From Candidatus Defluviibacillus avedoerensis (GTDB lineage Bacteria; Pseudomonadota; Gammaproteobacteria; Burkholderiales; Burkholderiaceae_C), in contig JADJBS010000001.1 in NCBI GenBank assembly GCA_016703665.1, positions 1 through 64,000 of the forward strand: a stretch of 64,000 nucleotides of DNA, written 5' to 3'. The position numbers were made by a program, and so were the translations under genes. Below are positions 46,524 through 55,337 of the stretch, one piece after another (the stretch's first letter is position 1; every line of letters starts with the position of its first letter). The notes beneath the pieces were generated by a model, which had not been told where the DNA came from, ran no database searches, and saw only the letters and a list, made by a program, of their open reading frames with translations.

Positions 46524-46560
46524 GGACTCAATGGTAGTGAGTTTGCTGAACTGCCAGATT

Positions 46561-46598
46561 TTGACCTATATCAGAATCAACTTATTGAACCAGTTCAA
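46561..46598 (+). promoter_or_regulatory. Candidate promoter and operator of the heme b/Fe-S gene pair
   Basis: TTGACC (46561-46566), 16-base spacer and TATTGA (46583-46588); overlapping the -10 is the inverted repeat TTGAAC-CA-GTTCAA (46585-46598). It stands 33 bases before the start of the membrane subunit. The regulator is unknown. Confidence 0.4.
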
Positions 46599-46630
46599 CA
46601 ATGTCCGTCTTGACGCCAGGAGACAAAACG

Positions 46631-47314
46631 ATGGACTTACTCGATTTCGCCCGCGGGCCAGCGCTGGTTTTTGCTGTAACGGTTTTCAGCTTGGGAATAG
46701 CTTGGCGTCTGGTCCATTTGTGGCGACGCCCGGCCATGCCCGATCTGTCCCCCTCGCGTGAAGGTGCACCGACCCCCACCCAAGCGGCCGCCCAGACCAT
46801 TCTGCGGGCCATGTGGCCGCGCAAGGCGTTCAGTCTGTCCACGCACTATGTCACCTTGAACGGTTATGTGTTTCACATAGGGCTTGCGGTGATCTTTTTT
46901 GGCTATGCGCCGCACATCGCGTTCATCCAGCGCATAGCGTGGCTGCACTGGCCTGCCTTGCCAGACATGGTGATGTATGTGGCCGCTGGCGCCACCATTG
47001 GGTCGCTGCTGCTGGCGCTGGTGTTGCGGCTGACTGACCCGGTTCGTAAACTCATCTCGGGCGCCAACGACTTCATCACCTGGGTCATCACATTTGCCCC
47101 CCTGATCACAGGCATGGCTGTGTTGAACGACCCGTCGGCCACCATCCTGGCGCGTGATCACACGGTTTACCGCGGGCCCCTGGCGATTCATTTGCTCACG
47201 CTGGAATTGCTGCTGATCTGGTTTCCGTTTGGCAAGCTGATGCATGCAGTCCTGTTTGCGTTTTCGCGCAGCGCCACCGGCATCCGCATGAGCCACAGGG
47301 GGGTGCAGGTATGA
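46631..47314 (+). CDS. NarI/DsrM-like heme b membrane subunit
   Basis: 227 aa from ATG 46631, with an AGGAGA ribosome site. Five membrane segments and conserved histidines (LSTHYVTLNGYVFHIGLAV, and AIHLLTLELLLIWFPFGKLMHAV) resemble the gamma subunit of nitrate reductase and DsrM, which bind two heme b groups and exchange electrons with quinone. Its stop overlaps the start of a two-cluster Fe-S protein by four bases. No molybdoenzyme or sulfite reductase gene is nearby. A longer frame from 46601 has no ribosome site. Confidence 0.8.
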   Translation: MDLLDFARGPALVFAVTVFSLGIAWRLVHLWRRPAMPDLSPSREGAPTPTQAAAQTILRAMWPRKAFSLSTHYVTLNGYVFHIGLAVIFFGYAPHIAFIQRIAWLHWPALPDMVMYVAAGATIGSLLLALVLRLTDPVRKLISGANDFITWVITFAPLITGMAVLNDPSATILARDHTVYRGPLAIHLLTLELLLIWFPFGKLMHAVLFAFSRSATGIRMSHRGVQV

Positions 47315-48615
47315 GCACCACCACACCCCTGACAGGCGTGTTCGACAAACAGGGCACGCAAGGCGATGCAGAACGGGTCGATGCGGCCATGCGCAGTTTT
47401 GTGCAAGAGTTTGGCCGTACCGCGTCCGTCCATCTGGATGCCTGCGTGCACTGTGGCCTGTGCGCCAAAGCCTGCCAGTTCTACCTGGCCACGGGTGACG
47501 CCAAGTACACCCCTGCCTACAAGCTTGAGCCGTTCCGGCGGGCCTATCAGCGTGAGGCCGGGCCGTTTGCGCCTGTTGTCCGTGCGCTTAACCTCGTCAA
47601 GAAGCCCAACATCAACGACCTGCAGAACTGGCAGGAGTTGCTGTACGACTCCTGCACCATGTGCGGCCGCTGCACCACGGTGTGCCCCATGCGGATTGAC
47701 ATCGCCGAACTGGTAAAGGAAGCCCGACACGGCATGTACAAGGCGGGCCTGATACCTGAACGCCTGGCACTGATGGACCGCGCGGCCCAGCAGTGGGGCA
47801 GCCCTGCGACACCGGGTGAAGACTTGCCCGACATCCTGGCAGAGGTGTCAGAGGAACATGGTGTGAGCATCCCCTGCGACTTGACCAGCGCCGACATGCT
47901 GGTCACCGCCGCACCCGCCGAGCTGGGCGACCACACCAAGTCACTGGCCGATGCAGCAAAGATCCTGAACCGTGCAGGCATCAAGTGGACGATGCACCAG
48001 GGCGGCTTTGACGCGTCCAACATCGGCTTCAACAACGGCGACCTGGAACTGCAGGAGCGCCTGACCCGAGCGCTGGTGGACACCGCCGTCAAAATCGGCG
48101 CCAAAACCATCTTGCTACCCGAATGCGGCCATGCCTACGGCGCTGCACGCTGGGAAGCCGCCAAGTGGTACGGCAAGGCCTTGCCAGTACGGATCATCCA
48201 CATGACCGAATTTCTGGACGAATCCCTGGCATCTGGCCTGATCCGCGTGAAGCCGATTGGCGAAAGCGCCACTTTTCATGACCCCTGCCAGATCGTTAGG
48301 CGTGGTGGCCTGGAAGCCGCAGCGCGGCGTGTGCTGACCAAACTGGGCTTTGACCTGACCGAGCTGCAGGACCATGGCGTCACCGGTTTTTGTTGCGGTG
48401 GCGGTGGCGGTGTTGTGTCCAATCAGCGCGCGGCACCTTTGCGGCACAAGGTGTTCGCCATGAAGCAGGCCCAGGTGGAAGCCACGGGTGCCAAGCATTT
48501 TGTGACCAGTTGTGGCCAGTGCCGGATCACCCTGGACATGGGCGCCAAGAACGCCAAGTGGGACAAGCGGGCAGAGAGTTTGCTGGAGCTGGTGGCAGCC
48601 CAACTGGTGGATTGA
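47311..48615 (+). CDS. Heterodisulfide-reductase-like (Fe-S)-binding protein (HdrD/DsrK type)
   Basis: 434 aa. Two ferredoxin-type 4Fe-4S motifs (CVHCGLCAKACQF, about residue 48; CTMCGRCTTVCPM, about residue 115) are followed by two CCG domains: the first with LLPECGHAYGAARWEA, the second with FHDPCQIVRRGG and FCCGGGGG. The pair with the heme b subunit forms a membrane-bound quinone-linked oxidoreductase of HdrDE/DsrMK type, likely acting on a thiol/disulfide or an organic acid. It is stand-alone here, so the partner substrate is unknown. It is convergent with the M20 amidohydrolase. Confidence 0.86.
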   Translation: MSTTTPLTGVFDKQGTQGDAERVDAAMRSFVQEFGRTASVHLDACVHCGLCAKACQFYLATGDAKYTPAYKLEPFRRAYQREAGPFAPVVRALNLVKKPNINDLQNWQELLYDSCTMCGRCTTVCPMRIDIAELVKEARHGMYKAGLIPERLALMDRAAQQWGSPATPGEDLPDILAEVSEEHGVSIPCDLTSADMLVTAAPAELGDHTKSLADAAKILNRAGIKWTMHQGGFDASNIGFNNGDLELQERLTRALVDTAVKIGAKTILLPECGHAYGAARWEAAKWYGKALPVRIIHMTEFLDESLASGLIRVKPIGESATFHDPCQIVRRGGLEAAARRVLTKLGFDLTELQDHGVTGFCCGGGGGVVSNQRAAPLRHKVFAMKQAQVEATGAKHFVTSCGQCRITLDMGAKNAKWDKRAESLLELVAAQLVD

Positions 48616-48631
48616 GCTGCAGGCATCGTTT

Positions 48632-48675
48632 AGCCACGTCGGGTGCGAAGTCCGCTTCGGTCTCTACGCGATCAC
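48632..48675. repeat. Intergenic copy of a segment also present in the LLM gene
   Basis: Aligned by eye, 35 of 44 bases match 46092-46135 in the same orientation, including a run of AGCCACGTC and TCGGTCTCTAC. It fills most of the convergent gap between the Fe-S protein and the amidohydrolase and covers the stop codon of the latter. It may be a dispersed short repeat. Confidence 0.4.
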
Positions 48676-49880
48676 TGCACGGGTTGTGTGCGCTCAGCTG
48701 CCAGCCACTGTTCTGCCAGCTTGACCCAATAGGTCGCACCGGTCGACAGCACACGGTCGTTGAAGTCATAGCCAGCGTTGTGCACCATGCAGCCACCAAC
48801 GCTGCCCGTGCCGTTACCGATATTGATGTAACAACCGGGCACTTTCTCCAGGAAGAAGGCAAAGTCCTCGCTGGCCGTGATCGGCTCGGGGCTGGCCACC
48901 AAGCCGCCGTCGCCCAGCCAATTTCGCACCAATTGCTTGCAGAACTCTGTGTGTTCGGCGGTGTTGTTGAGCACGGGGTAGCGGCGAATGTAGTTCACTT
49001 CTGCGCTTGCGCCGAAGCTGGCGGCCTGGGCCTGGGCAATCTCGGTGATGCGCTTTTCCAGCAGGTCGCGCACGCTGGGCTGCATGGCGCGCACAGTCAG
49101 CCGCAGCTCAGCCGTGCCAGGGATCACATTGGGCGCGTCACCGGCCAGGAACGCGCCCACGGTAACGATACCGGTATGTAAGGGCGGCACATTGCGGGCT
49201 ACGATGGTCTGCAGCGCCATCACCAAGCTGGCGCCCGCCACCACCGGGTCCACTGCTGTCTGCGGAATGGCGCCATGGCCACCGGTGCCCTTGATGGTGA
49301 TGATGCAGGTGTCGCCGCTGGCCATGGCAAAGCCCGGCACGGCCATGAACTGGCCCTCCGGAACCCCCGGCATGTTGTGCATGCCAAACATGGCATCACA
49401 CGGAAAGAGCTCAAGAAACCCGTCATCGAGCATCTTGCGCGCACCCGCCAAGCCTTCTTCCGCAGGCTGGAAGACTGCGTGCACGATGCCGTCAAAATTG
49501 CGCGTGGCTGCCAAATGGCGACAGGCAGATAACAGCATCGCGGTGTGACCGTCGTGGCCACAGGCGTGCATCTTGCCAAACACCTTGCTGGCCCAGGGCT
49601 TGCCCGAGGTTTCGGCGATGGGCAAGGCGTCCATGTCTGCCCTCAAGCCGATGCGGCGCGTGCTGCTTCCTGCGCGCAGCGTGCCGACAACCCCTGTACC
49701 ACCCAAACCACGGTGCACCTCCCATCCCCAACGCTGCAAGCGCTCGGCCACCAAATCGCTGGTGGCATGTTCTTCATAGGCAAGTTCTGGGTTGCCGTGA
49801 ATCTGGTGCCGAATGGCCACCATCTCCGCCTCATGGGCGCGAATCTCGTCGAGTGCGGGGGGAAGTAGGGGGGCGTTCAT
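48672..49880 (-). CDS. M20-family amidohydrolase (hippurate hydrolase-like)
   Basis: 402 aa from ATG 49878-49880 (MNAPLLPPALDEIRAHEAEM). Metal and catalytic motifs: GLRADMDALPI, MHACGHDGHTAMLL, FQPAEEGLAGARKML, and the C-terminal EPITASEDFAFFLEKVPG. It removes acyl or aromatic acyl groups from amino acids, such as hippurate, in the cytoplasm. Its start lies inside the end of the methyltransferase gene (50-base overlap), so it belongs to the minus-strand operon starting with the CaiB-type gene. Confidence 0.92.
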   Translation of the reverse strand: MNAPLLPPALDEIRAHEAEMVAIRHQIHGNPELAYEEHATSDLVAERLQRWGWEVHRGLGGTGVVGTLRAGSSTRRIGLRADMDALPIAETSGKPWASKVFGKMHACGHDGHTAMLLSACRHLAATRNFDGIVHAVFQPAEEGLAGARKMLDDGFLELFPCDAMFGMHNMPGVPEGQFMAVPGFAMASGDTCIITIKGTGGHGAIPQTAVDPVVAGASLVMALQTIVARNVPPLHTGIVTVGAFLAGDAPNVIPGTAELRLTVRAMQPSVRDLLEKRITEIAQAQAASFGASAEVNYIRRYPVLNNTAEHTEFCKQLVRNWLGDGGLVASPEPITASEDFAFFLEKVPGCYINIGNGTGSVGGCMVHNAGYDFNDRVLSTGATYWVKLAEQWLAAERTQPVQ

Positions 49881-50529
49881 GTGGGGTTCTCCTGTCGGGC
49901 TTGCGGGCAACCATGCCCACCAGGGCGGACATGCCGCGATGACCGTGACCTTCATTCAGCTCGGCCTCGTATTCGGTCAGGGTCGCGATCTCCAACTCGG
50001 CAAATGCCGTGCGCAGTAAATCACCACTGTACAGGTGCGAGGCCTGCCCTGGGCCGCCGGTTTTGTAGTCGAGTTGTTTGAGCGTGTAACCCTGCAACAC
50101 CAGGAGCCCCCCGGGTTTGAGGCTCTTGACCATGTGGGCAAACATGCGCTCTCGCAAGGCAGGGTCGGCAAACTGCACAAAGATGGCAACCACACCGTCG
50201 TAAGCCGCCGCTCGCCACTCGTAGCCGTCACAGTCATTGACACTGAAGTTCACATTAACACCATGTTCTGCGGCCAGCGTTCGGGCTTTGGCTACGCCAA
50301 CCTCGGCAATGTCAAACGCATCCACCTGCAAGCCTTGTTGCGCCAGCCACACACTGTTGCGACCCTCGCCATCGGCCACGCACAGCACACGCTGGCCTGG
50401 CTTCCAGGGTGCTGCCTGCGCCTGCAGCCAGCGATTGGGGGCCTTGCCAAAGACATAGGCATCGGTCTCGAAACGCTGGTTCCAGGTGCCTGCGGGATCG
50501 GTAAAGGGTTTGTCGGTCGGGGAATTCAT
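49831..50529 (-). CDS. SAM-dependent methyltransferase (class I)
   Basis: 232 aa from ATG 50527-50529 (MNSPTDKPFTDPAGTWNQRF). Motif I is RVLCVADGEGRNSVWLA, motif II-like VDAFDIAEVGVAKA, and post-motif NPGGLLVLQGYTLKQL-like sequence near residue 150. It resembles TehB-type or small-molecule methyltransferases. It ends 50 bases inside the amidohydrolase gene, and its start is five bases from the stop of the Bug-type gene. Substrate unknown. Confidence 0.82.
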   Translation of the reverse strand: MNSPTDKPFTDPAGTWNQRFETDAYVFGKAPNRWLQAQAAPWKPGQRVLCVADGEGRNSVWLAQQGLQVDAFDIAEVGVAKARTLAAEHGVNVNFSVNDCDGYEWRAAAYDGVVAIFVQFADPALRERMFAHMVKSLKPGGLLVLQGYTLKQLDYKTGGPGQASHLYSGDLLRTAFAELEIATLTEYEAELNEGHGHRGMSALVGMVARKPDRRTPHERPPTSPRTRRDSRP

Positions 50530-50533
50530 CCGT

Positions 50534-51520
50534 CTATTCTCCCTTGACACCAGCGTCTTTGACCAGTTTGACCCAGAACTTGGCATCCTCATTCAAAAAA
50601 CTTGAAAAGGCCTCGGGCGATGCAGAGACAGACACCTCAGTGCCTTCACGTGCCAGCGCAGCCTTGACACCGGGCTGTTGCATGGCCACTTGCGTCGCGT
50701 CAAAGATCTTCTTGACGATGGCTTGCGGCGTGTGGGCGGGCACAAAGAAGCCATACCAGAACTCAATCGCGTAGTCGGGCAGCCCCGCTTCTGTCATGCC
50801 CGGCAAATCGGGGAACAAGGCTGTACGTTCCTTGGTGCTGACCGCCAAGCCTTTCAGTCGCCCGGCTTGGACCATGGGCAGGACCGAGGGCGGCGTGCCG
50901 AAGGTCAGCTGCGTATCGCCCGCAATCACCGACTGGATGGCCGGCGCACCACCTTTGAACGGAATGTGCACCATGTCCACACCAGCCACCTGGCTGAACA
51001 GCGCTGCCCCGAGATGAGGGGCAGATCCATTGCCCGAAGTGGCGTAATTCAGACTGCCTGGCGCTTTCTTGGCCCGGGCAATCAGATCTTTTACCGACGC
51101 AATGCCGCTCGCCGGACTGGCCGCGATCACCAGAGGCGAGCTTGTGATCTTGGTGATGGGCAACAGGTCTTTGGGCGAATAGCCGAGCTTGGCATTGAGC
51201 GCCGGGTTGACCGAAATGCTGCTGGGGCTGGCAATCAGCAGCGTGTAGCCATCGGGCGCGGCCTTGCTGGCCAGGTCGGCCGCAATGCTGGAGCCCGCAC
51301 CGGCGCGGTTTTCGATGACGATGGTTTGCCCCAAAGCGCGGCCCAGCGAGTCCCCCACGGTGCGGGCCACATAGTCCGCCGCGCCGCCCGGCGCAAAGCC
51401 CACCAATAATTTGATGGGCTTGACGGGATAGGACGCTGCCTGGGTTTGCGCCTGGGCTGCCACCGTGGTGAGAACCAGCACAACGGAAGTCAGCAAAGTT
51501 GAGAAGCAGGTAGTGCGCAT
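50534..51520 (-). CDS. Bug/TctC-family substrate-binding protein 1
   Basis: 328 aa with a Sec signal peptide (cleavage after AAQAQ, about residue 25). The mature start YPVKPIKLLVGFAPGGAADYVAR and VIENRAGAGSSIAADLASKAAPDGYTLL are hallmark Bug sequences, which bind carboxylates in the periplasm. No TctA/TctB membrane genes are nearby, as is common in betaproteobacteria where Bug proteins are in large excess. It sits in the CoA-transferase operon and may sense or bind the acid degraded by it. Confidence 0.94.
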   Translation of the reverse strand: MRTTCFSTLLTSVVLVLTTVAAQAQTQAASYPVKPIKLLVGFAPGGAADYVARTVGDSLGRALGQTIVIENRAGAGSSIAADLASKAAPDGYTLLIASPSSISVNPALNAKLGYSPKDLLPITKITSSPLVIAASPASGIASVKDLIARAKKAPGSLNYATSGNGSAPHLGAALFSQVAGVDMVHIPFKGGAPAIQSVIAGDTQLTFGTPPSVLPMVQAGRLKGLAVSTKERTALFPDLPGMTEAGLPDYAIEFWYGFFVPAHTPQAIVKKIFDATQVAMQQPGVKAALAREGTEVSVSASPEAFSSFLNEDAKFWVKLVKDAGVKGE

Positions 51521-51563
51521 GGTGTTGGTCTCCTGTTGATGCCTGAGCTTGTTTACGGAGGGT

Positions 51564-52544
51564 TCAAACCGCAGAGCGCAGCACGATCTTGCCCAGATGC
51601 TGGTTGCTTTCCATCATGGCTTTGGCTGCGGGTAACTGCTCAAACTCAAAGACCTTATCGATCACCGGTTTGAGTCGGCCGCTCTCAAAGAACGGCAGCA
51701 CATCGGCCTTGAAGCCTGGCATGCCCGAGGCACGTTGCTCGGGCGTGCGCAGCTTGTTGGACACACCAAACAGCGTCAGGCGCTTGGCGTGCAAGGCCTC
51801 AATGTCCAGGTCGCCCTTCAGCACGCCATCCACATAACCTACGGTCGCCAAGCGCGCCTCAAAGGCCATGCAGCGAACACATTCGGCAAACACTGATCCG
51901 CCCACGGTGTTGACCACCAGGTTCACACCCTTGCCGCCCGTTGCCTGCATCACTGCGTCATGGAAATCGGGTGCGCGGGTATGGAGCGCCAAATCCAGCC
52001 CCAGGGGGGTGATGCGCGCGAGTTTTTCCGCCGAGCCTGAGGTGCCCATCACCTTGGCGCCAAGAGCCTTGCCCAGCTGCAGCGATGCCACACCGACACC
52101 CGATGACACGCCGGTCACCAGCAGCCACTCGCTTGCCTTCAAGCGTCCTTGAGTCACTAGCATGTCGTACACCACCAGGAAGGTCAGCGGCACGCTGGCT
52201 GCTTCTTCCCAGCTCAGGGCCGCGGGTTTGGGCATGACCTCGCGTGCTTCCATCAAGGCGTAGTCGGCAAATGCGCCCGGGCAGCGGCCCATCACAGCAT
52301 CGCCCACCTGGATGCCTTGCACCTCGGCCCCGCATTTGACAACCTCGCCCGCCGCTTCCATGCCCACGGGCTTGGCGGCAGTACCCTTGCCATGCAAGCC
52401 GTGGCCTGCGATCAGCTCACCTCGATTCAAGGCTGACGCACGAACGCGCACCAACACCTGCTGTGGGCCTGGCTCGGGTACGGCGATGTCTCGCAGCTCC
52501 AGCACACCTGTGCCGTTCTCCATGTGCATCCAGTAAGACTTCAT
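51564..52544 (-). CDS. Zinc-independent MDR-family quinone oxidoreductase-like protein
   Basis: 326 aa. GroES-like N-terminal half (VPEPGPQQVLVRVRASALNRGEL) and Rossmann half (WLLVTGVSSGVGVASLQLGKALGAKVMGTSG). The catalytic-zinc cysteine/histidine pattern of alcohol dehydrogenases is absent, so it is of the quinone oxidoreductase or enoyl reductase type using NADPH. It lies between a Bug protein and an enoyl-CoA hydratase and may reduce an enoyl intermediate of the same pathway. Confidence 0.88.
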   Translation of the reverse strand: MKSYWMHMENGTGVLELRDIAVPEPGPQQVLVRVRASALNRGELIAGHGLHGKGTAAKPVGMEAAGEVVKCGAEVQGIQVGDAVMGRCPGAFADYALMEAREVMPKPAALSWEEAASVPLTFLVVYDMLVTQGRLKASEWLLVTGVSSGVGVASLQLGKALGAKVMGTSGSAEKLARITPLGLDLALHTRAPDFHDAVMQATGGKGVNLVVNTVGGSVFAECVRCMAFEARLATVGYVDGVLKGDLDIEALHAKRLTLFGVSNKLRTPEQRASGMPGFKADVLPFFESGRLKPVIDKVFEFEQLPAAKAMMESNQHLGKIVLRSAV

Positions 52545-52569
52545 GACGGTTTTCCTTATTGCTGATGGC

Positions 52570-53394
52570 TTATTTGCCTTGAAATTTCGGCTTGCGTTTT
52601 TCCATGAAGGCTTTACGCCCTTCGGTGTAGTCCTGACTCTCGAAGCAGCCCCGAATCAGACCAGTGCACAGGGCCAGATCGATATCGGTCGAAGGCTTCA
52701 AGATTTGCGCCGTGATGGCCTTGGCCGCTCGAATGGTGAGCGGCGCATTGGCTTCCAGCGCCGAGGTGTATTCGGCCAGCAGCGCCGGCAACTGGTCAGG
52801 TGCGCAGACGCGGTTGATCAGCCCCAGGTCTTTTGCCTCGGCGGCATCAATGCGGCGCGCGGTGAAGAACAGGTCTTTGGCTGAACCTGGGCCTATCAGG
52901 TCCACCAGATTCTTCATGGCCGAGTAGCGGTAGCCCAGGCCCAAACGCGCTGCAGGCACCGAGAACACCGAGTCGCTGGACGCAATGCGCACGTCGCAGG
53001 CAATGGCCACATTGACCCCGCCACCAATGCAATAGCCACGAATGCACGACAGCGTGGGTTTGCTGAATTCGGCGATGCCGGTGAGCGCTGCTTCGGCCAT
53101 GGCCTCGTAACGGTCCACCGCCTCTTTGGCGGCGCGCTGGTCTTCAAACTGCGAGATGTCGGCGCCCGATACAAAGGCTTTTTCACCTGCACCCATGAAC
53201 ACCACCAGGCGGATGTTGTCGTCTTGCTCGGCAAGTGCCAGCAGCGGGGGAATGGCCTCCCACATGTCAACCGACAAGGCGTTGTGGCGCGCTGGGTTGT
53301 TGAAGCGCACAAAGAGCGTGGTGGCTTCCGTCCAGACCTGGACGCGCTCGGTAGCGGTGGTGTAGGCCGCAGCCTTGGATGAGTCGCTCATCAA
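52570..53394 (-). CDS. Enoyl-CoA hydratase/isomerase family protein
   Basis: 274 aa. Crotonase-fold motifs: NPARHNALSVDMWEAI, GAGEKAFVSGADISQFED (oxyanion hole) and CIRGYCIGGGVNVAIACDVR, then LGLGYRYSAMKNLVDLIG. The catalytic glutamates of classical hydratases are not both evident, so hydratase, isomerase or other crotonase chemistry is possible. The start overlaps the CaiB-type gene end by four bases. It acts on CoA thioesters formed by that transferase. Confidence 0.9.
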   Translation of the reverse strand: MMSDSSKAAAYTTATERVQVWTEATTLFVRFNNPARHNALSVDMWEAIPPLLALAEQDDNIRLVVFMGAGEKAFVSGADISQFEDQRAAKEAVDRYEAMAEAALTGIAEFSKPTLSCIRGYCIGGGVNVAIACDVRIASSDSVFSVPAARLGLGYRYSAMKNLVDLIGPGSAKDLFFTARRIDAAEAKDLGLINRVCAPDQLPALLAEYTSALEANAPLTIRAAKAITAQILKPSTDIDLALCTGLIRGCFESQDYTEGRKAFMEKRKPKFQGK

Positions 53395-54581
53395 AAAACT
53401 CCTTTGGATTTCAGTTCAGCGAGCTGCTCTGGCTTCAGGCCCAGCTCGGTCAAGATTTCCTCAGTGTGCTCACCCCGGCGCGGGGCTGCACGCGCAATGG
53501 TGCTGGGCGTGCGCTCCAGTTGCACAGGCTGGCCCACCAAGCGCTGCGCGCCCTGGTGCTGGGACACCACGTCGTGCACCATGCCCAGATGTTGAATCTG
53601 AGGTTCTTCAAACACCTCTTGCAGGTTGTTGATGTGGCCGCAAGCAACGCCACCTGCGTTCAGACGCTCGATCCAATAGCTGCGGTCTTGTGCGGCCAGG
53701 CGGCGGTTGATCTCGGCGTTGAGCGAGTCGCGGTTGACCGAGCGCGCCGGCTTGTCTTTGTAGCGATCGTCCGTCACCCACTCGGGCGCACCCAGGATGT
53801 CGCAGAACCGCTCCCAAATCTTGGAGCCAAACACGGCGATGTTCATGTAACCATCGCGCGCTTTGTAGACACCGGTGGGGATGCTGGTGGGGTGATAGTT
53901 GCCCGCCTGCACGGCCACCTCGCCATCGATCAGCCAGCGCGAAGTCTGGAAGTCCATCATGTAGACCATGGATTCCAGAAGCGAGGTGTGCAGCCACTGG
54001 CCTTTGCCCGACTTCTCACGCTCCAGCAAGGCCACCAAAATGCCCTGCGCGGCGAAGATGCCGGCACACAAGTCGGCAATCGGGATGCCCACGCGGATGG
54101 GGCCTTGCTCGGGCAAGCCAGTGACCGACATCAACCCACCCATGCCTTGGGCGATCTGGTCAAAACCTGGCCGCTGCGCCAAAGGGCCAGTCTGTCCAAA
54201 GCCCGAGATGCTGGCGTAGACCAAGCCTGGGTTGTCTTTGGCCAGCGTCTCGTAATCAATGCCCAGGCGGAACTTGACATCCGGCCGAAAGTTCTCCACC
54301 ACTACGTCGGACTTGGCGATCAGTTCTTTCAACACGCGGATGCCTTCAGGCTCCTTGAGGTTGACGGTGATGGAGCGCTTGTTGCGATGGGTGTACTGGT
54401 AGTCCGAGCCCTCCTGCCCACCCAGGGTGTCGTCGCCGCGCATGTGCTCGGGCATCTGCACCTGGATCACATCGGCTCCCCAATCCGCCAATTGACGGCA
54501 AGCGGTGGGGCCAGATCGCACCTGGGTCAGGTCGATCACGCGGAAGCGGGAGAGGGCAGCAGAGGCAGGCTGATGCGGCAT
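53391..54581 (-). CDS. CaiB/BaiF (class III) CoA-transferase
   Basis: 396 aa from ATG 54579-54581. Motifs: RVIDLTQVRSGPTACRQLADWGADVIQVQ, YQYTHRNKRSITVNLK, DVVVENFRPDVKFRLGIDYE, and the region with the catalytic aspartate GIPIADLCAGIFAAQGIL. It moves CoA between carboxylic acids. It is the first gene of the minus-strand operon, divergent from a GntR regulator with an operator-like palindrome between them. A longer upstream start is possible but would enter the promoter region. Confidence 0.93.
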   Translation of the reverse strand: MPHQPASAALSRFRVIDLTQVRSGPTACRQLADWGADVIQVQMPEHMRGDDTLGGQEGSDYQYTHRNKRSITVNLKEPEGIRVLKELIAKSDVVVENFRPDVKFRLGIDYETLAKDNPGLVYASISGFGQTGPLAQRPGFDQIAQGMGGLMSVTGLPEQGPIRVGIPIADLCAGIFAAQGILVALLEREKSGKGQWLHTSLLESMVYMMDFQTSRWLIDGEVAVQAGNYHPTSIPTGVYKARDGYMNIAVFGSKIWERFCDILGAPEWVTDDRYKDKPARSVNRDSLNAEINRRLAAQDRSYWIERLNAGGVACGHINNLQEVFEEPQIQHLGMVHDVVSQHQGAQRLVGQPVQLERTPSTIARAAPRRGEHTEEILTELGLKPEQLAELKSKGVF

Positions 54582-54634
54582 CGCGGGTCCAGTCAATTGC
54601 AAGAACAAGGCTGCGAAGTGTCTTTCATCAGTTT

Positions 54635-54652
54635 AAAAGTGTCAACACTTTT
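54635..54652. promoter_or_regulatory. GntR-type operator in the divergent promoter region
   Basis: AAAAGTGT-CA-ACACTTTT, a perfect inverted repeat with eight-base arms, lies 26 bases before the regulator start. A -10-like TACAAT (54665-54670) follows it, and on the other strand TTGACA is embedded for the opposing operon. One bound regulator could therefore control both directions. The GTGTCAACAC core fits FCD-class GntR sites. Confidence 0.7.
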
Positions 54653-54677
54653 GGATTTATTGGCTACAATTTAAGCC

Positions 54678-55337
54678 ATGACGACCGACGCCAATCCGCA
54701 CAACCAAGGCTTGTCCCTGACGATTGCCGAGGACTTGAAGCGCCTGATTTACGCGGGCGAGATTGCCCCAGGCGAGCGCTTGAACGAGGCCGCGCTAGCC
54801 GCCCAAATGGGCACCAGCCGTGGCCCGATACGCGAAGCGATACGTATCCTGGCCGGCCTGGGCCTGGTCACTGCGGTGAAGAACCGCGGCGTGTTTGTGC
54901 GCGAAATCTCGGTACGTGAGATGCTGGAGATTTACGAACTGCGCGCACTCGTCTTTGGCTACGGCGCAGAGCGCGCTACCGACAACCTGCAGGAATCGCA
55001 CAAGCAGACCTTTGAACAACTGCTGAACGGCATGGACGCGGCCTGCGAGGCGCAAGACGGCAATCGGTACTACGAGTTGAACCTGCAGTTCCACGCCCTG
55101 GTGATGCAGCTGTCTAACAACCAGCGTGCCCACGCAGCGTATGACGACTACGTGAAAGAGCTGCACCTTTTCCGGCGCAAGTACTTCAATGCGCCGGGCA
55201 ATATGCGCAGGTCCAACATCGAGCATCGCCAGATTTACGAGGCCATTGCCAAGGGCAACCCTGGCAAGGCCAAAACCGTGGCAGAACGCCACGTGCTGAC
55301 GGGTCGGCAACGACTCTTATCCACCCTGGAGACCTGA
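54678..55337 (+). CDS. GntR-family regulator, FCD class
   Basis: 219 aa. The winged helix-turn-helix is ERLNEAALAAQMGTSRGPIREAIRIL (residues 35-60) and the C-terminal FCD ligand domain has metal-binding-type residues in LNLQFHALVMQ and IEHRQIYEAIAKGNP. It probably represses the two flanking operons until an organic acid or CoA ester binds. Its stop overlaps the thiolase start by a single base (TGATG), so it is co-transcribed with the plus-strand pathway genes and likely autoregulated. Confidence 0.93.
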   Translation: MTTDANPHNQGLSLTIAEDLKRLIYAGEIAPGERLNEAALAAQMGTSRGPIREAIRILAGLGLVTAVKNRGVFVREISVREMLEIYELRALVFGYGAERATDNLQESHKQTFEQLLNGMDAACEAQDGNRYYELNLQFHALVMQLSNNQRAHAAYDDYVKELHLFRRKYFNAPGNMRRSNIEHRQIYEAIAKGNPGKAKTVAERHVLTGRQRLLSTLET

